A stretch of 39,703 bases of DNA from JBBDIK01 sp964640385 (GTDB lineage: Bacteria; Actinomycetota; UBA4738; JBBDHU01): positions 1-39,703 of the forward strand of contig CAZXFL010000018.1 in the NCBI GenBank assembly GCA_964640385.1. The letters are read 5' to 3'. The translations under genes were made by a program, and so were the position numbers. Of this stretch, positions 1-8,073 are shown piece by piece (positions within the stretch are counted from its first letter, which is position 1; each line of letters starts with the position of its first letter). The notes below the pieces were generated by a model. That model was not told the origin of the DNA and did not search any database. It saw only the letters and a program-made list of their open reading frames with translations.

Positions 1-2
1 TG

Positions 3-116
3 GCGCAGGTCTCCGAGAGTCACCGGATCCGCTACCACCATCTCTCGCCGGATCCCCACGCCCTCTCGGTTCCCCTGCACACGACCTGCCACCACTCGAT
101 CAAGCGACTCACCTGA
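3..116 (+). CDS. C-terminal end of an unidentified protein (partial, 37 residues)
   Basis: An open frame enters from the left edge and stops with TGA at 114-116. Its codons almost all end in G or C, as in the proven genes here, so it is probably the tail of a real gene. The 37 residues are rich in histidine and carry a short SVPLHTT segment. There is a faint resemblance to the end of HicA-type toxins (a histidine-containing strand followed by a basic tail), but too little is present to claim this. The next gene starts 51 bases on with its own promoter, so the two are probably separate units. Confidence 0.45.
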   Translation, partial: AQVSESHRIRYHHLSPDPHALSVPLHTTCHHSIKRLT

Positions 117-155
117 CCGTTCATGCGGCGCTGGTCTACGCGTTCGCGTGCCGAC

Positions 156-161
156 TAGGAT
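156..161 (+). promoter_or_regulatory. -10 box, leaderless promoter of the homocysteine methyltransferase-like gene
   Basis: TAGGAT lies six bases before the ATG at 168 and no Shine-Dalgarno sequence is present. This is the spacing expected when transcription starts at the A of the start codon. Confidence 0.55.
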
Positions 162-167
162 GTACCG

Positions 168-1196
168 ATGACCCAGGAGCTGCGGAACGCTACCAGCCGG
201 GTGACCGCCCGCGCGGGGATCCTCGAGCGGCTGGCGTCAGGCCCCGTTCTCGGCGACGGCGGCTATCTGCTGGAGCTGGAGAAGCGCGGCTACGTGCAGG
301 CCGGACCGTTCACCCCGGAGGTCTGCATCACCCATCCGAGCGCGCTGCTCGAGCTGCACCGCGAGTTCCTCTACGCCGGCGCCGAGGTGCTCCAGGCGTT
401 GACCTTCTATGCCAGCGAGGAGAAGCTCGCCACGGTGGGGCTCTCGGGCAAGGTCGACGACATCAACAAGGCCGCGGTCGAAGTGGCACGTCAAGCGGCG
501 ACCGAGGGCGACGCACTCGTGGCCGGGAACCTTACGCTCACCTGGTCCTACGATCCGGCCGATCCAGCGTCGTCCGATCGAGTGCGGGAGCAGTTCGACC
601 GCCAGCTCGAGGACCAGATGTCCAAGGGGATCGACTTCGTGATCTGCGAGACCTACAGTTTCCTCGGCGAGGCGCTGCTCGCCACCGAGCGAGCCAAGGC
701 GACCGGCCTGCCCGTCATGACCACCATGGCGTTCATGAACGAGTCCGTGACCGAGGAAGGCGACTCGCCCGCCGAGTGTGCGAAGCAGCTCGTGGACGCG
801 GGCGCGAACATCGTCGGCGTGAACTGCCTGCGCCCGCCCGAGCACACGCTCCCCCTGGTGGCGCAGATGCGCGAGGCGGTTCCCGACGCCTACATCGCCG
901 CCCAGCCCGTCGCCTACGACACGCCTGCCGGGCAACCGGACTTCACCTCGCTGCCGCAGTTCCCGGAGGCGCTCGATCCGCTCCAGCTCACACGCGCGGC
1001 CTTCGCCGACTACGCGACGAAGGCGCTCGAGATCGGCGTCAACTACATCGGCTCCTGCTGCGGGGCGGTGGCCGAGCACACGCGTGCGATGGCCAAGGTC
1101 ATGGGCAAGGTGCCGGCCGAGGAGCGTGAGTGGCGCTCACGGACAGGCAAGGCGATGTCGGGCTACGAATACCACCGCGGCGAGGAGACGTCCTAG
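168..1196 (+). CDS. Homocysteine S-methyltransferase family protein (BHMT-like)
   Basis: The 342-residue protein has the barrel and zinc motifs of the homocysteine S-methyltransferase family (betaine-homocysteine methyltransferase, MetH N-terminal domain). Visible are the N-terminal GDGGYLLELEKRGY segment, GAEVLQALTFYAS (71-83), GVNC with Cys220, and GSCCG with Cys297/Cys298; these three cysteines are the family's zinc ligands that bind the homocysteine thiol. Such enzymes move a methyl group from betaine, S-methylmethionine or similar donors to homocysteine, making methionine. The donor cannot be told from sequence. The ATG at 168 is supported by a -10 box six bases upstream. The gene stands alone and converges on the membrane protein gene ending at 1221. 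Confidence 0.85.
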   Translation: MTQELRNATSRVTARAGILERLASGPVLGDGGYLLELEKRGYVQAGPFTPEVCITHPSALLELHREFLYAGAEVLQALTFYASEEKLATVGLSGKVDDINKAAVEVARQAATEGDALVAGNLTLTWSYDPADPASSDRVREQFDRQLEDQMSKGIDFVICETYSFLGEALLATERAKATGLPVMTTMAFMNESVTEEGDSPAECAKQLVDAGANIVGVNCLRPPEHTLPLVAQMREAVPDAYIAAQPVAYDTPAGQPDFTSLPQFPEALDPLQLTRAAFADYATKALEIGVNYIGSCCGAVAEHTRAMAKVMGKVPAEEREWRSRTGKAMSGYEYHRGEETS

Positions 1197-1220
1197 CCCT
1201 AGCGCCCGCGATCTTGTCGC

Positions 1221-1955
1221 CTATGGCCACCTCGTCACGACGAGGGCGGTGGCGAGGGCGACCATGCCGATCCACATCATCCGCAACGCTCCCTCGGGTG
1301 CGGCGCGAAGGACGGCCGCGTCGATCGGTTCGGCGGTCCCGTCGGCCAGGATGATCTCGCCGGAGACGGACTCGACCTTGCGCCTCAGCCGGCGAACGGG
1401 TGTTGAGAGTCGCCGCTGCGCCACCGACACGAACGCGCACGCGGCCGAGACGAGGACGGCGATCGCATCCAGGCGGCCCGTCTGCGCGAAATAGCCGGCC
1501 AAGGCAGGGAATCCGCCCCACATCACCGCGAACCACAGATCCGAGTGGAACGCCCCGCCGAACCACTCCAAGTTGTAGGCCGGCACGATGAACCCACCGA
1601 TCGCGATGAACACGAGCCCCCACCACGACACCTGCGAGGCGCCGTAGACGCCGATCGCGATCGCGCCGGCCATCGAGACGACCGCGAGTCCCACGAGCAC
1701 ATCCTTCGGGATGCGGGTGTTCAGCGGGCGGCCGTTCAACTCGTCCAACGCATGCGCGCCGATCCCGACCGCGAGGAAGAAGGCCACCAGCGCCAGCCCG
1801 AGCCGGCTCGGATCGATCACCGTCACCATGCCGGCGCCGATCGCAACGTAGGAGAGGTGCCACAGGGTGTACGGAGGGTGCAGCAGCGTCCAGTAGTCGC
1901 GCCAGCCGCCGGACGCAAGTGCATAGAAGGAGGGCCGCTGTCGCTCCCGGCTCAT
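1221..1955 (-). CDS. Polytopic membrane protein, UbiA-like prenyltransferase relative
   Basis: The 244-residue protein has about six hydrophobic segments. After the first two comes HALDELNGRPL, occupying the place of the aspartate-rich NDxxDxxxD motif of UbiA-family prenyltransferases, but with only part of the acidic pattern. The C-terminal third (an arginine-rich stretch then an acidic one) also departs from canonical MenA or UbiA. The start is firm: ATG 1955-1953 overlaps the stop of the upstream methyltransferase by four bases (ATGA), so the two are translationally coupled. Pairing of a UbiE-like methyltransferase with a UbiA-like membrane protein suggests lipid or quinone tailoring. That is inference, and the family call is moderate because the metal-binding motif is degenerate. 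Confidence 0.55.
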   Translation of the reverse strand: MSRERQRPSFYALASGGWRDYWTLLHPPYTLWHLSYVAIGAGMVTVIDPSRLGLALVAFFLAVGIGAHALDELNGRPLNTRIPKDVLVGLAVVSMAGAIAIGVYGASQVSWWGLVFIAIGGFIVPAYNLEWFGGAFHSDLWFAVMWGGFPALAGYFAQTGRLDAIAVLVSAACAFVSVAQRRLSTPVRRLRRKVESVSGEIILADGTAEPIDAAVLRAAPEGALRMMWIGMVALATALVVTRWP

Positions 1956-2668
1956 CCGGCTCTCACTCCCCAGATCACGACACCCCCACCGAGACTCATG
2001 ACGCGCGACGAGACCTCTTCGATCCCCGCCCCCCGCCATATCCGAAGGTGCTCCTGCAGAGGGTAGCGCTCGTAGAGTCTCGAGATGCTCGGCCCCAGGA
2101 ACCTGCCGACGTGGAACCAAGCCGCCGATGAGAAGCGGCCGGCTACCGGCAGCACCAGCCGCGTGTAGCCCCACCACGCCGCGTGCCACAGCGGGTTCGA
2201 CGGAACGTGGAACTCGAGGTTCGCGATCACCCCACCGGGCCGGACGACGCGCGCGAGTTCGGCGATCGTGGCGGCGGGGTCGTCCACGTACCGCATCAGA
2301 TAGGTGAACGTGAGCGCATCGAACGAGGCGTCAGCGAACGGCAACCGCCCTCCGTTCGCGAGCACGAAGGTCACGCGGTCGCCGACTCCGGCATCGCGAA
2401 CGTTCTCGACGCCTCGCCTCAGCATCGGTTCGCTCTGATCCAGGCCGAGAACCCACTGTGCATCTCGTTCCCGGACCAGTTCCAACGCAACGGCGGCCGT
2501 CCCGGTCGCCACGTCCAGAACGCGCGCGCCGTCCCGGGGGATGCGCGAGACCATGAAGCGCCGCCAGCGCGGATCCTGGCCGAAAGAGAGGAGCGCCGCC
2601 ATGCGGTCGTAGTTGATCGGCAGGTCAGCGAACAGCCGGCGGGCGTGCTTCGTCCGGGGCGAGTACAT
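1952..2668 (-). CDS. Class I SAM-dependent methyltransferase, UbiE/MenG-like
   Basis: The 238-residue protein carries the SAM-binding glycine motif VLDVATGTAAVALEL (about residues 50-64), an acidic residue after the next strand (VLGLDQSEPML) and a post-I motif LPFADASFDALTFTYLMRY typical of UbiE/COQ5-type methyltransferases. The N-terminal region LFADLPINYDRMAALLSFGQD resembles the start of UbiE/MenG. Many related enzymes methylate quinones, but the family is broad and the substrate is not shown. It is the first gene of a two-gene operon with the UbiA-like membrane protein, overlapping it by four bases. A -10 box lies six bases before the ATG. Confidence 0.8.
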   Translation of the reverse strand: MYSPRTKHARRLFADLPINYDRMAALLSFGQDPRWRRFMVSRIPRDGARVLDVATGTAAVALELVRERDAQWVLGLDQSEPMLRRGVENVRDAGVGDRVTFVLANGGRLPFADASFDALTFTYLMRYVDDPAATIAELARVVRPGGVIANLEFHVPSNPLWHAAWWGYTRLVLPVAGRFSSAAWFHVGRFLGPSISRLYERYPLQEHLRIWRGAGIEEVSSRVMSLGGGVVIWGVRAG

Positions 2669-2674
2669 CCGCGA

Positions 2675-2680
2675 AGCCTA
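2675..2680 (-). promoter_or_regulatory. -10 box, leaderless promoter of the methyltransferase operon
   Basis: On the minus strand TAGGCT lies six bases before the ATG at 2668, with no Shine-Dalgarno sequence between. Confidence 0.55.
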
Positions 2681-2787
2681 GGCCATCCGCGTGCTCGATC
2701 GAGGCGTCCCCGGCCGTGATTGGCGCGAGGGTCCCCGGATACGCCATACTGCGCAGGTAGCCGTCCGCCACGAGAAAGGGACTATCC

Positions 2788-3330
2788 ATGAAACGACGCC
2801 TCATCGTCAGTCTTGCGCTTGTCGCAGTAGCAGTCCTCGGAGCCTGCACGAAGAGCTCGACGAACAGCGCTCCGACGGCGCAAACCTCCCCCGCCGCTCC
2901 CGTCCCCGCGACCTACACCGCTCGCGAGTTCACCTTCGAGGGTCCGGCCACCCTCCCGGCCGGCACCTCCAACATCACCTTGAACAACGAGGGAGCCCAG
3001 CCACACTTCATGGCCGTGGTTCGGCTCGACAAGAATCAGGATTGGACGGCCGAGGATGCCGTGCAGTACGTCAAGGACAACCCGAACGCGCAGCCCAAGT
3101 GGGCGCCGTTGGTCGCCGGAGCATTCGGAAAGAAGGGTGCGCCGGTCAGCCCGGGCGAGTCGGCCCCGGTCATGTTCTTCGAGCCCTCGACCGGCAACGA
3201 ACGGCCCAAGCCGATCCCGGATGGATCCCTGGAGCCCGGCACCTATCTGATGATGTGTTTCGTGTCGGATCCCGAGTCCAAGCAGCCGCACGCGGCACTC
3301 GGCATGGTCGAGAAGGTCACCGTCGCCTAG
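2788..3330 (+). CDS. Cupredoxin-like lipoprotein
   Basis: The 180-residue protein begins with a lipoprotein signal peptide (MKRR, hydrophobic core, lipobox VLGAC with Cys20), then a Ser/Thr/Pro/Ala-rich linker to about residue 42. The rest is a small beta-rich domain. His73 (QPHFM) together with Cys157, His168 and Met173 in the C-terminal CFVSDPESKQPHAALGM segment have the order of type 1 copper ligands in cupredoxins, so a surface-anchored blue-copper electron carrier is likely. The C-to-H spacing (ten residues between) is longer than in plastocyanin. A purine-rich ribosome site (GAGAAAGGG) precedes the ATG. The gene is single and divergent from the methyltransferase operon. Confidence 0.75.
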   Translation: MKRRLIVSLALVAVAVLGACTKSSTNSAPTAQTSPAAPVPATYTAREFTFEGPATLPAGTSNITLNNEGAQPHFMAVVRLDKNQDWTAEDAVQYVKDNPNAQPKWAPLVAGAFGKKGAPVSPGESAPVMFFEPSTGNERPKPIPDGSLEPGTYLMMCFVSDPESKQPHAALGMVEKVTVA

Positions 3331-3483
3331 CCCGAGCGGACGACACGCTCTGCGAGGGTCGGGGTTTCCGGCGACTGAGGTCTCATTCCGCGCCGAGCGC
3401 CGTGAGCACACTCGAGAAGTCGTCGGTCCAGACTCGCAAGGATCAGACGTATCCGCGGTTGAAGGTCGTCCTGCTCCTCAGCC

Positions 3484-4455
3484 TCAAGATGCAGACCGTT
3501 CCGCGTAGGGCCCGAGGGGGATGAGCGAATCGATCTCCTCGACGGTCTCGGTGTCGAGTTCCACGTCGCTGGCTCCCGCGTCCTCCACGATGTGCTCGGC
3601 GCTGCGCGTTCCCGCGATCGGCGAGGTGATCCCCGGCTTTGCCAAGAGCCAGGCGAGCGACAGCTGTGCGAGGGTGCATCCCAAACGCGCTGCGATCTGA
3701 CGGAGCCCCTCCACGACGGCAAGGCTCCGCTCGATCTTGCCCGGTGCGAACAGTTCTTCGTACAGCTCGGAGTCCCACAGCTTGCCGCTGCGCCAATCGT
3801 CGTCGGCGAACACCGTGTCCGCGCGCGCCGCCCCGGCCAGGAGTCCGCAGCCGAGCGGGCTGTAAGGGATCACACCGATCCCGCGTTCGCCGCACCACGC
3901 GGCCAGTTCGAGGTGTCGCGGGGCGAGCAGCGACAGCTCGGGCTGCACGGAGTCCACGTGGCGGATCCGTTCGCAGCTCTCGATCATCCGGTGCCCGAAG
4001 TTGGAGACTCCTATGAAGCGGACCAGCCCATCGTCGACCAGCGAGATCATGGCCTGCCACGTCTCCTCGATGGGGACGACGCCCCGGTCGATCCAGTGCA
4101 GCTGATAGAGGTCGATGACCTCGACCCCGAGCCGTTTCAGGCTCTGCTGACACGCCTTCCGAACCTGCTTCGCGCCGAAGCCCGTCCCACTCGACCGGGG
4201 AGCCACCTTCGTCGCGATGAGCATGTCGTTCCGGCGACCCGCCAGCGCCTGGCCCACGAGCCTCTCGGAGACGCCGTCGCCGTAGATCTCAGCGGAGTCG
4301 ATCCAGTTCACGCCGGCGTCGATCGCGGCGTGGATGGCAGCGATAACGTCCTCATCGGGCGGGTTCGGTCCCCAGCCCTCGCCGCCGGCTTCCCACGCGC
4401 CGAACCCGACGACGGAGAGGTCCGGGCCGGAGCTGCCGAGGCGCCGCATGCGCAT
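3484..4455 (-). CDS. Aldo/keto reductase
   Basis: The 323-residue protein matches NADPH-dependent aldo/keto reductases: strand-one LGSSGPDLSVVGFGAWEAGG, the catalytic Asp and Tyr in NWIDSAEIYGDG, Lys in LIATKVAP, His in YQLHWID, then GVSNFG and the C-terminal cofactor segment SPIAGTRSAEHI. All four catalytic residues are present. Substrate is unknown. The frame stays open upstream to 4503, but a -10 box (TAGATT) seven bases before the ATG at 4455 favours that start; the ATG at 4449 is the alternative. Confidence 0.88.
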   Translation of the reverse strand: MRMRRLGSSGPDLSVVGFGAWEAGGEGWGPNPPDEDVIAAIHAAIDAGVNWIDSAEIYGDGVSERLVGQALAGRRNDMLIATKVAPRSSGTGFGAKQVRKACQQSLKRLGVEVIDLYQLHWIDRGVVPIEETWQAMISLVDDGLVRFIGVSNFGHRMIESCERIRHVDSVQPELSLLAPRHLELAAWCGERGIGVIPYSPLGCGLLAGAARADTVFADDDWRSGKLWDSELYEELFAPGKIERSLAVVEGLRQIAARLGCTLAQLSLAWLLAKPGITSPIAGTRSAEHIVEDAGASDVELDTETVEEIDSLIPLGPYAERSAS

Positions 4456-4462
4456 GGACCGC

Positions 4463-4468
4463 AATCTA
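4463..4468 (-). promoter_or_regulatory. -10 box, leaderless promoter of the aldo/keto reductase gene
   Basis: TAGATT on the minus strand lies seven bases before the ATG at 4455. There is no ribosome-binding site in between. Confidence 0.5.
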
Positions 4469-4710
4469 CCGCGCGTTGTTGACCTCGGCTCGTCGTGATC
4501 CACGTCGTTTCCTCGCCCCGGGGTCGCGCTCGCCGGGAACCCGCCTCTCCGAGGTCCCCGGGTCCACAGAGGGCGGGTCCGAGGCCTGGCTAGGCACGAT
4601 CGTCAACCTTGAACCGGTCTTGATGAGTCGGGAACCGGAGGTTGATTCCTGCCACCGAAACTCAAGATACAGGGCGACCAGATCGGAGCCCAGTGAGTAA
4701 GGAGGCAGTC

Positions 4711-5115
4711 ATGGAGAACCACGCGAGGCACCTGACGCGGTTCGGTTTCGGCCTGCTGTTCGTGGTCATCGCCTCGCTGGCGCTGGTCGCGACGACCGTG
4801 CCGGCCGGAGCGAAGTCGGGCACAGCTCAGGGCGAACTGACCGTCCACGCCACGATCCCGAAGGGGCATGTTGTGAACTTCACGGCTACCGCGGGCGACT
4901 TCTCGCTCAGTCGGACCGAGAAGTCCGTGACCTTCACCGTCGCAGGCGACCAGACGGTCACACCGTTGCCGGCCGACGGACTTCGGCTCACCAAGGTTGT
5001 CGTACCCAACATCCGGACGATCGGTGCCATGGTCGACCGGGAAACCGGCCAGGTGGAGTACACCGTTGGACCCAGGAGCCAGGCCCAGATCATCTACGTC
5101 TTCAAAGCGAGCTAG
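4711..5115 (+). CDS. Small secreted protein of unknown function
   Basis: The 134-residue product has a signal peptide: basic N-terminus, hydrophobic core FGFGLLFVVIASLALVATTV, then a PAGAKS-type cleavage site. The mature part (about 100 residues) is rich in Thr and Val, has no cysteine, and looks like a single all-beta domain. I do not recognise a family. The start is decided by AAGGAGG at 4699-4705 ahead of the ATG at 4711; the frame is open further upstream but without a good ribosome site. The 255 bases before this gene contain no convincing coding sequence. A strong hairpin terminator follows the stop. Confidence 0.7.
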   Translation: MENHARHLTRFGFGLLFVVIASLALVATTVPAGAKSGTAQGELTVHATIPKGHVVNFTATAGDFSLSRTEKSVTFTVAGDQTVTPLPADGLRLTKVVVPNIRTIGAMVDRETGQVEYTVGPRSQAQIIYVFKAS

Positions 5116-5136
5116 GAAGAGCGCGCAGGCATCGCG

Positions 5137-5165
5137 AGGAGCCGGGGCGAAAGGCCCCGGCTCCT
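5137..5165 (+). terminator. Strong hairpin terminator after the small secreted protein gene
   Basis: A perfect 12-base-pair stem (AGGAGCCGGGGC with GCCCCGGCTCCT) closes a five-base GAAAG loop 21 bases after the stop codon. Only a short, T-poor tail follows, as is common for terminators in high-GC genomes. Confidence 0.75.
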
Positions 5166-5191
5166 TCGCATGTACGGCCTCGGACGACCGG

Positions 5192-5344
5192 GAGGAGATC
5201 CCGGCCCAGATGGAGCGCGAAGGCGGCGTTCACTTCGCCGGGGAGCACACCGCTCCGTACGTGCGTCGCGCAACGATGGACGGTGCCGTCGTGACGGGAG
5301 AACGCGCCGCGCGCGAGATCCTCAAGGCCTACGGCGAGATCTAG
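5192..5344 (+). pseudogene. C-terminal relic of a flavin monoamine oxidase-type gene
   Basis: A 50-residue open stretch ends at TAG 5342-5344 and contains FAGEHTAPYVRRATMDGAV followed by a VTGERAAREIL helix. This is the FAD-binding C-terminal signature of flavin amine oxidoreductases (family form FAGEHT...GYMEGAVESG.RAA). The roughly 400 residues that should precede it are absent: 27 bases upstream sits the terminator of the neighbouring gene. The remnant has no ribosome site. An ATG at 5210 could give a 44-residue peptide, but there is no reason to expect it is made. Confidence 0.65.
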
Positions 5345-5461
5345 GGCGCTCGGTCGAGCGCATGCGTTCGAAGGGTCCGAAGGACTACCCGGAAGGCTGC
5401 GACCTCAACGCCGTTGGGCCGCTGAAGCGGGGGTGGGGTAGGCTCTTGGCCCCCAACCGAG

Positions 5462-6556
5462 ATGGAGCGGCCCCTCGTGAGTCCATCCCCCGTCCCCCGC
5501 CCACTTCGTGCCGACGATCGCCTCGGCCGCTGCCTGGTGACGGGTGGGGCCGGGTTCATCGGCTCGAACCTGGTCGGCGAACTGACGCGTCGAGGTGCTG
5601 CGGTCCGGGTGTTCGACAACTTCGTGACGGGGGCTCGCGCCAACCTCGACGGCCTCGATGTCGAGGTGATCGAGGGCGACCTCACCGACCCCGCCGCCGT
5701 TCGGCGGGCGATGGAACGTGTCGACATCGTCTTCCACCTGGGAGCGCTCGGATCGGCGACGCGCTCGTTCGTTGATCCGGCCGCGACGCATGCAACCAAC
5801 GCGACCGGCACCGTCAACGTCCTGCTGGCGGCCCGGGAGCGGTGCGTCGCCCGGCTCGTGTACGCGTCGTCATCCTCCGTCTACGGTCCCGTGGACGTGA
5901 TGCCCATGGTCGAATCGATGCCGACGCGACCGATTTCGCCGTACGGGGCATCGAAGCTCGCAGCCGAGAGCAGTGTGGTCGCGTTCCACCGGTCGTTCGG
6001 CCTTCCCGCGGTCGCGCTCAGGTTCTTCAACGTGTACGGGCCCCGGCAACGACCCGATAGCGAGTACGCCGCCGTGGTGCCCCGATTCCTGACCGCCGCT
6101 CTCGCGGGTCGTCCTCTGCGCATCTACGGCGACGGAGACCAGATCCGTGATTTCACGTTCGTCGATGATGTCGTGGCCGCGAATCTCGCAGCGGCAACGG
6201 CACCATCGAAGGCGCTCGGCCGGGTGTTCAACATCGTCGGTGGCGATCCGTGCACCGTCAACGAACTTGCCCGCGCGGTGAAGGAGGCCGTTGCGGCGCA
6301 GTTCGGCGCCGGCATGGATGCGCCGCTCGAACACGTCGGTCCGCGTGCGGGTGACATCCGTGACAGTGTCGCCGACACGACGGCGGCGTGCGCGGTGCTG
6401 GGTTACGAGCCGCAGGGTACGCTGGAAGACGGGGTCCGCCGCACGGTGGCATGGTTCCGCGGGCAGACCAGAGTCACGCCAGCAGCTGCCAACGCGCGCC
6501 GCAACTCCCCCTCGGTCGAGGGAGCGAGCGCGTCGAGCGGCAGCATCCCGGCCTGA
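5462..6556 (+). CDS. NAD-dependent sugar-nucleotide epimerase/dehydratase (extended SDR)
   Basis: The 364-residue protein is an extended short-chain dehydrogenase of the GalE/WbpP kind. The Rossmann motif is TGGAGFIG (27-34), with Asp52 after strand two, the serine-rich YASSSSVYG strand, the catalytic YGASK (Tyr161, Lys165), and FNVYGPRQRPDSEYAAVVPRF typical of UDP-hexose 4-epimerases. It most likely interconverts a UDP-sugar at C4; the exact sugar is not shown. An extra 20 residues precede the Rossmann fold, so initiation could be at GTG 5477 instead. Its neighbour is a glycosyltransferase on the opposite strand, consistent with surface polysaccharide synthesis. Confidence 0.82.
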   Translation: MERPLVSPSPVPRPLRADDRLGRCLVTGGAGFIGSNLVGELTRRGAAVRVFDNFVTGARANLDGLDVEVIEGDLTDPAAVRRAMERVDIVFHLGALGSATRSFVDPAATHATNATGTVNVLLAARERCVARLVYASSSSVYGPVDVMPMVESMPTRPISPYGASKLAAESSVVAFHRSFGLPAVALRFFNVYGPRQRPDSEYAAVVPRFLTAALAGRPLRIYGDGDQIRDFTFVDDVVAANLAAATAPSKALGRVFNIVGGDPCTVNELARAVKEAVAAQFGAGMDAPLEHVGPRAGDIRDSVADTTAACAVLGYEPQGTLEDGVRRTVAWFRGQTRVTPAAANARRNSPSVEGASASSGSIPA

Positions 6557-6560
6557 GGTT

Positions 6561-6581
6561 CCGACCATCCCATCCGGTCGG
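6561..6581. terminator. Hairpin between convergent epimerase and glycosyltransferase genes
   Basis: CCGACC at 6561-6566 pairs with GGTCGG at 6576-6581, directly after the epimerase stop. A second inverted repeat, ATGATGATC at 6586-6594 with GATCATCAT at 6630-6638, spans the rest of the gap and covers the glycosyltransferase stop. Together they may act as a two-way terminator. There is no T-tract, so confidence is limited. Confidence 0.4.
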
Positions 6582-6634
6582 CACCATGATGATCGACGCG
6601 TCCGGAGAGGACACGACGGCGAACTCGATGATCA

Positions 6635-8004
6635 TCATCCCCGGTTCATCCCGCGCCGTCGGCGGAACCACTGGTACGGACGTCGGAGCGCGGCGGTGTA
6701 CCGGAAGGTCCTTGTCGACAGGAGCTGGCGGCTTTGCTCTTCTCTCACGGCGATCTCTCGCTCGTGGTCCTTCTGCATCGTGACCATCTGGCGTCGAACC
6801 TCCGCGGATTCCATGCTCGACCGCTGCACTCGATCGGCGAACGCGAGCTGGGATTCAGCAGAGCGCCGCCGCAGGGCATCGTAGGCCGTGCGAAGGGCGG
6901 GCCCGTCAGCGAGTTCATCGGTCCCGGGGTCGGCGAGGAAGGCGTCGAGCGACCGTCCGATCGCCGCCCGCGTTCCGACGCTCAAGGACGCCGACTGGGG
7001 AGCAGCGAGCGCATCGTGAACGGCCCCGACGTAGCGGTCCCAATCGGTGACGCGCCGCGCCGCCTCCGTCGCGCTGGCCGACAGGCGGGCGAGTCGTTCC
7101 GGATCCGCGAGGAGCGCGGTGACGACCCCCGACATCTCCTCGATGGATCCCACGACCAGCCCGCCGGAATCCTCGCTCATGTCCGCGATGAACGGGTTGG
7201 CGAGCGCCACCGGGACGGTCCCCATGGCACGGGCCTCAGTCAAGAATCGGCATGCGCCTTCCAATCGGGCGGGCCACGGGAGGACGCGGGTGCGACCCAG
7301 CTGGTCGAGCATCTCCCGGTGCTCCACCTCGGGGATCCGGAGGATCGACGCGCCGTCTAGTTCCGTCGCGACGCGTTCGGCTATCGATGCCCACCGGTTC
7401 GATCGGACGAGCGCGACGTCGTGGGTCTTGTCAACCGGGTCGGGGAACGGGGTAGGGCGGCCCGTGCCGATGGAGGTGCAGGGGACGTCCGCGTCGCGGG
7501 AGGCATCGGCCAGGGCCGGGTTGTTGGTGAGCAGCTCGAACCCGAGGGATGCCATCCCTCGGAAGGACTCCGGTCGAGCGACCTCGCCCGGCGCGACGGT
7601 CAGCGGGTCGGGGGGAACCCAGCCCTCCAGGAAGTTCCAGCCCACGAGTCCGGGCGGCCCGAGGATCAGCAGGAAAGCGCGGGCGGGGGAGAACGCGATG
7701 CGGGCGTATGCGACGGGGTCGATCCACCCCTCCGGGACCACGACGATGTCGTGGGCCTCGGGACGACGTGCGTCTAGCTCGGTCCGTGGGCGGGTCCTGC
7801 AGAGGCGGCGATCTCGTCGAGGGCGGCGACGACGATGTCACCGCGGAGTTCGACGTCGTAGCCCGCGGCGGTGGCCGCGGTCGCGAACTCGTACAGGCTG
7901 CGTTCGCCTCCGTGGATCCAGGTCCGATCCACTTCGGTCGATGCGGGGAGACGCCAAGGGTCGAGGTCCCCACCGAGAGAGCAGACGATGACGCGGGCGC
8001 TCAT
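6635..8004 (-). CDS. Glycosyltransferase-like protein interrupted by a frameshift
   Basis: Two adjacent minus-strand frames make one protein. The first (8004 to a TAG at 7776-7774) encodes MSARVIVCSLGGDLDP through GDIVVAALDEIAASAGPAHG. The second, one frame away, is open through TELDARRPEAHDIVVVPEGW and on to 6635. The joined product is about 455 residues and resembles GT4-like glycosyltransferases: an N-terminal Rossmann start, then DIVVVPEGW, a late ACRFLTEARAMGTVPVAL and EDSGGLVVGSIEEM region matching the nucleotide-sugar site, and a C-terminal coiled coil plus basic tail. The switch requires a -1 shift (one missing base) near 7777-7800. No slippery heptamer is visible, so a recent mutation or assembly error is likelier than programmed shifting. 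Confidence 0.6.
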
Positions 8005-8012
8005 CGGCAGCA

Positions 8013-8018
8013 ATCCTA
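8013..8018 (-). promoter_or_regulatory. -10 box before the frameshifted glycosyltransferase gene
   Basis: TAGGAT on the minus strand lies eight bases before the ATG at 8004, with no ribosome site. Confidence 0.45.
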
Positions 8019-8073
8019 GTCCCTCACTTATCCGGCCCGCTGTCGACGACCGGACGGGACACGCTTCCCCCGC

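Noticed and set aside
237..1079. A 280-codon open frame on the minus strand opposite the homocysteine methyltransferase-like gene
   Set aside because: Shadow of a high-GC gene: composition is Arg/Gly/His-rich with no motif, and the plus frame has clear family signatures.
4504..4710. Possible small gene in the gap before the secreted protein (74-codon frame at 4476)
   Set aside because: Mixed codon bias, no ribosome site, no recognisable motif, and it overlaps the promoter of the reductase gene.
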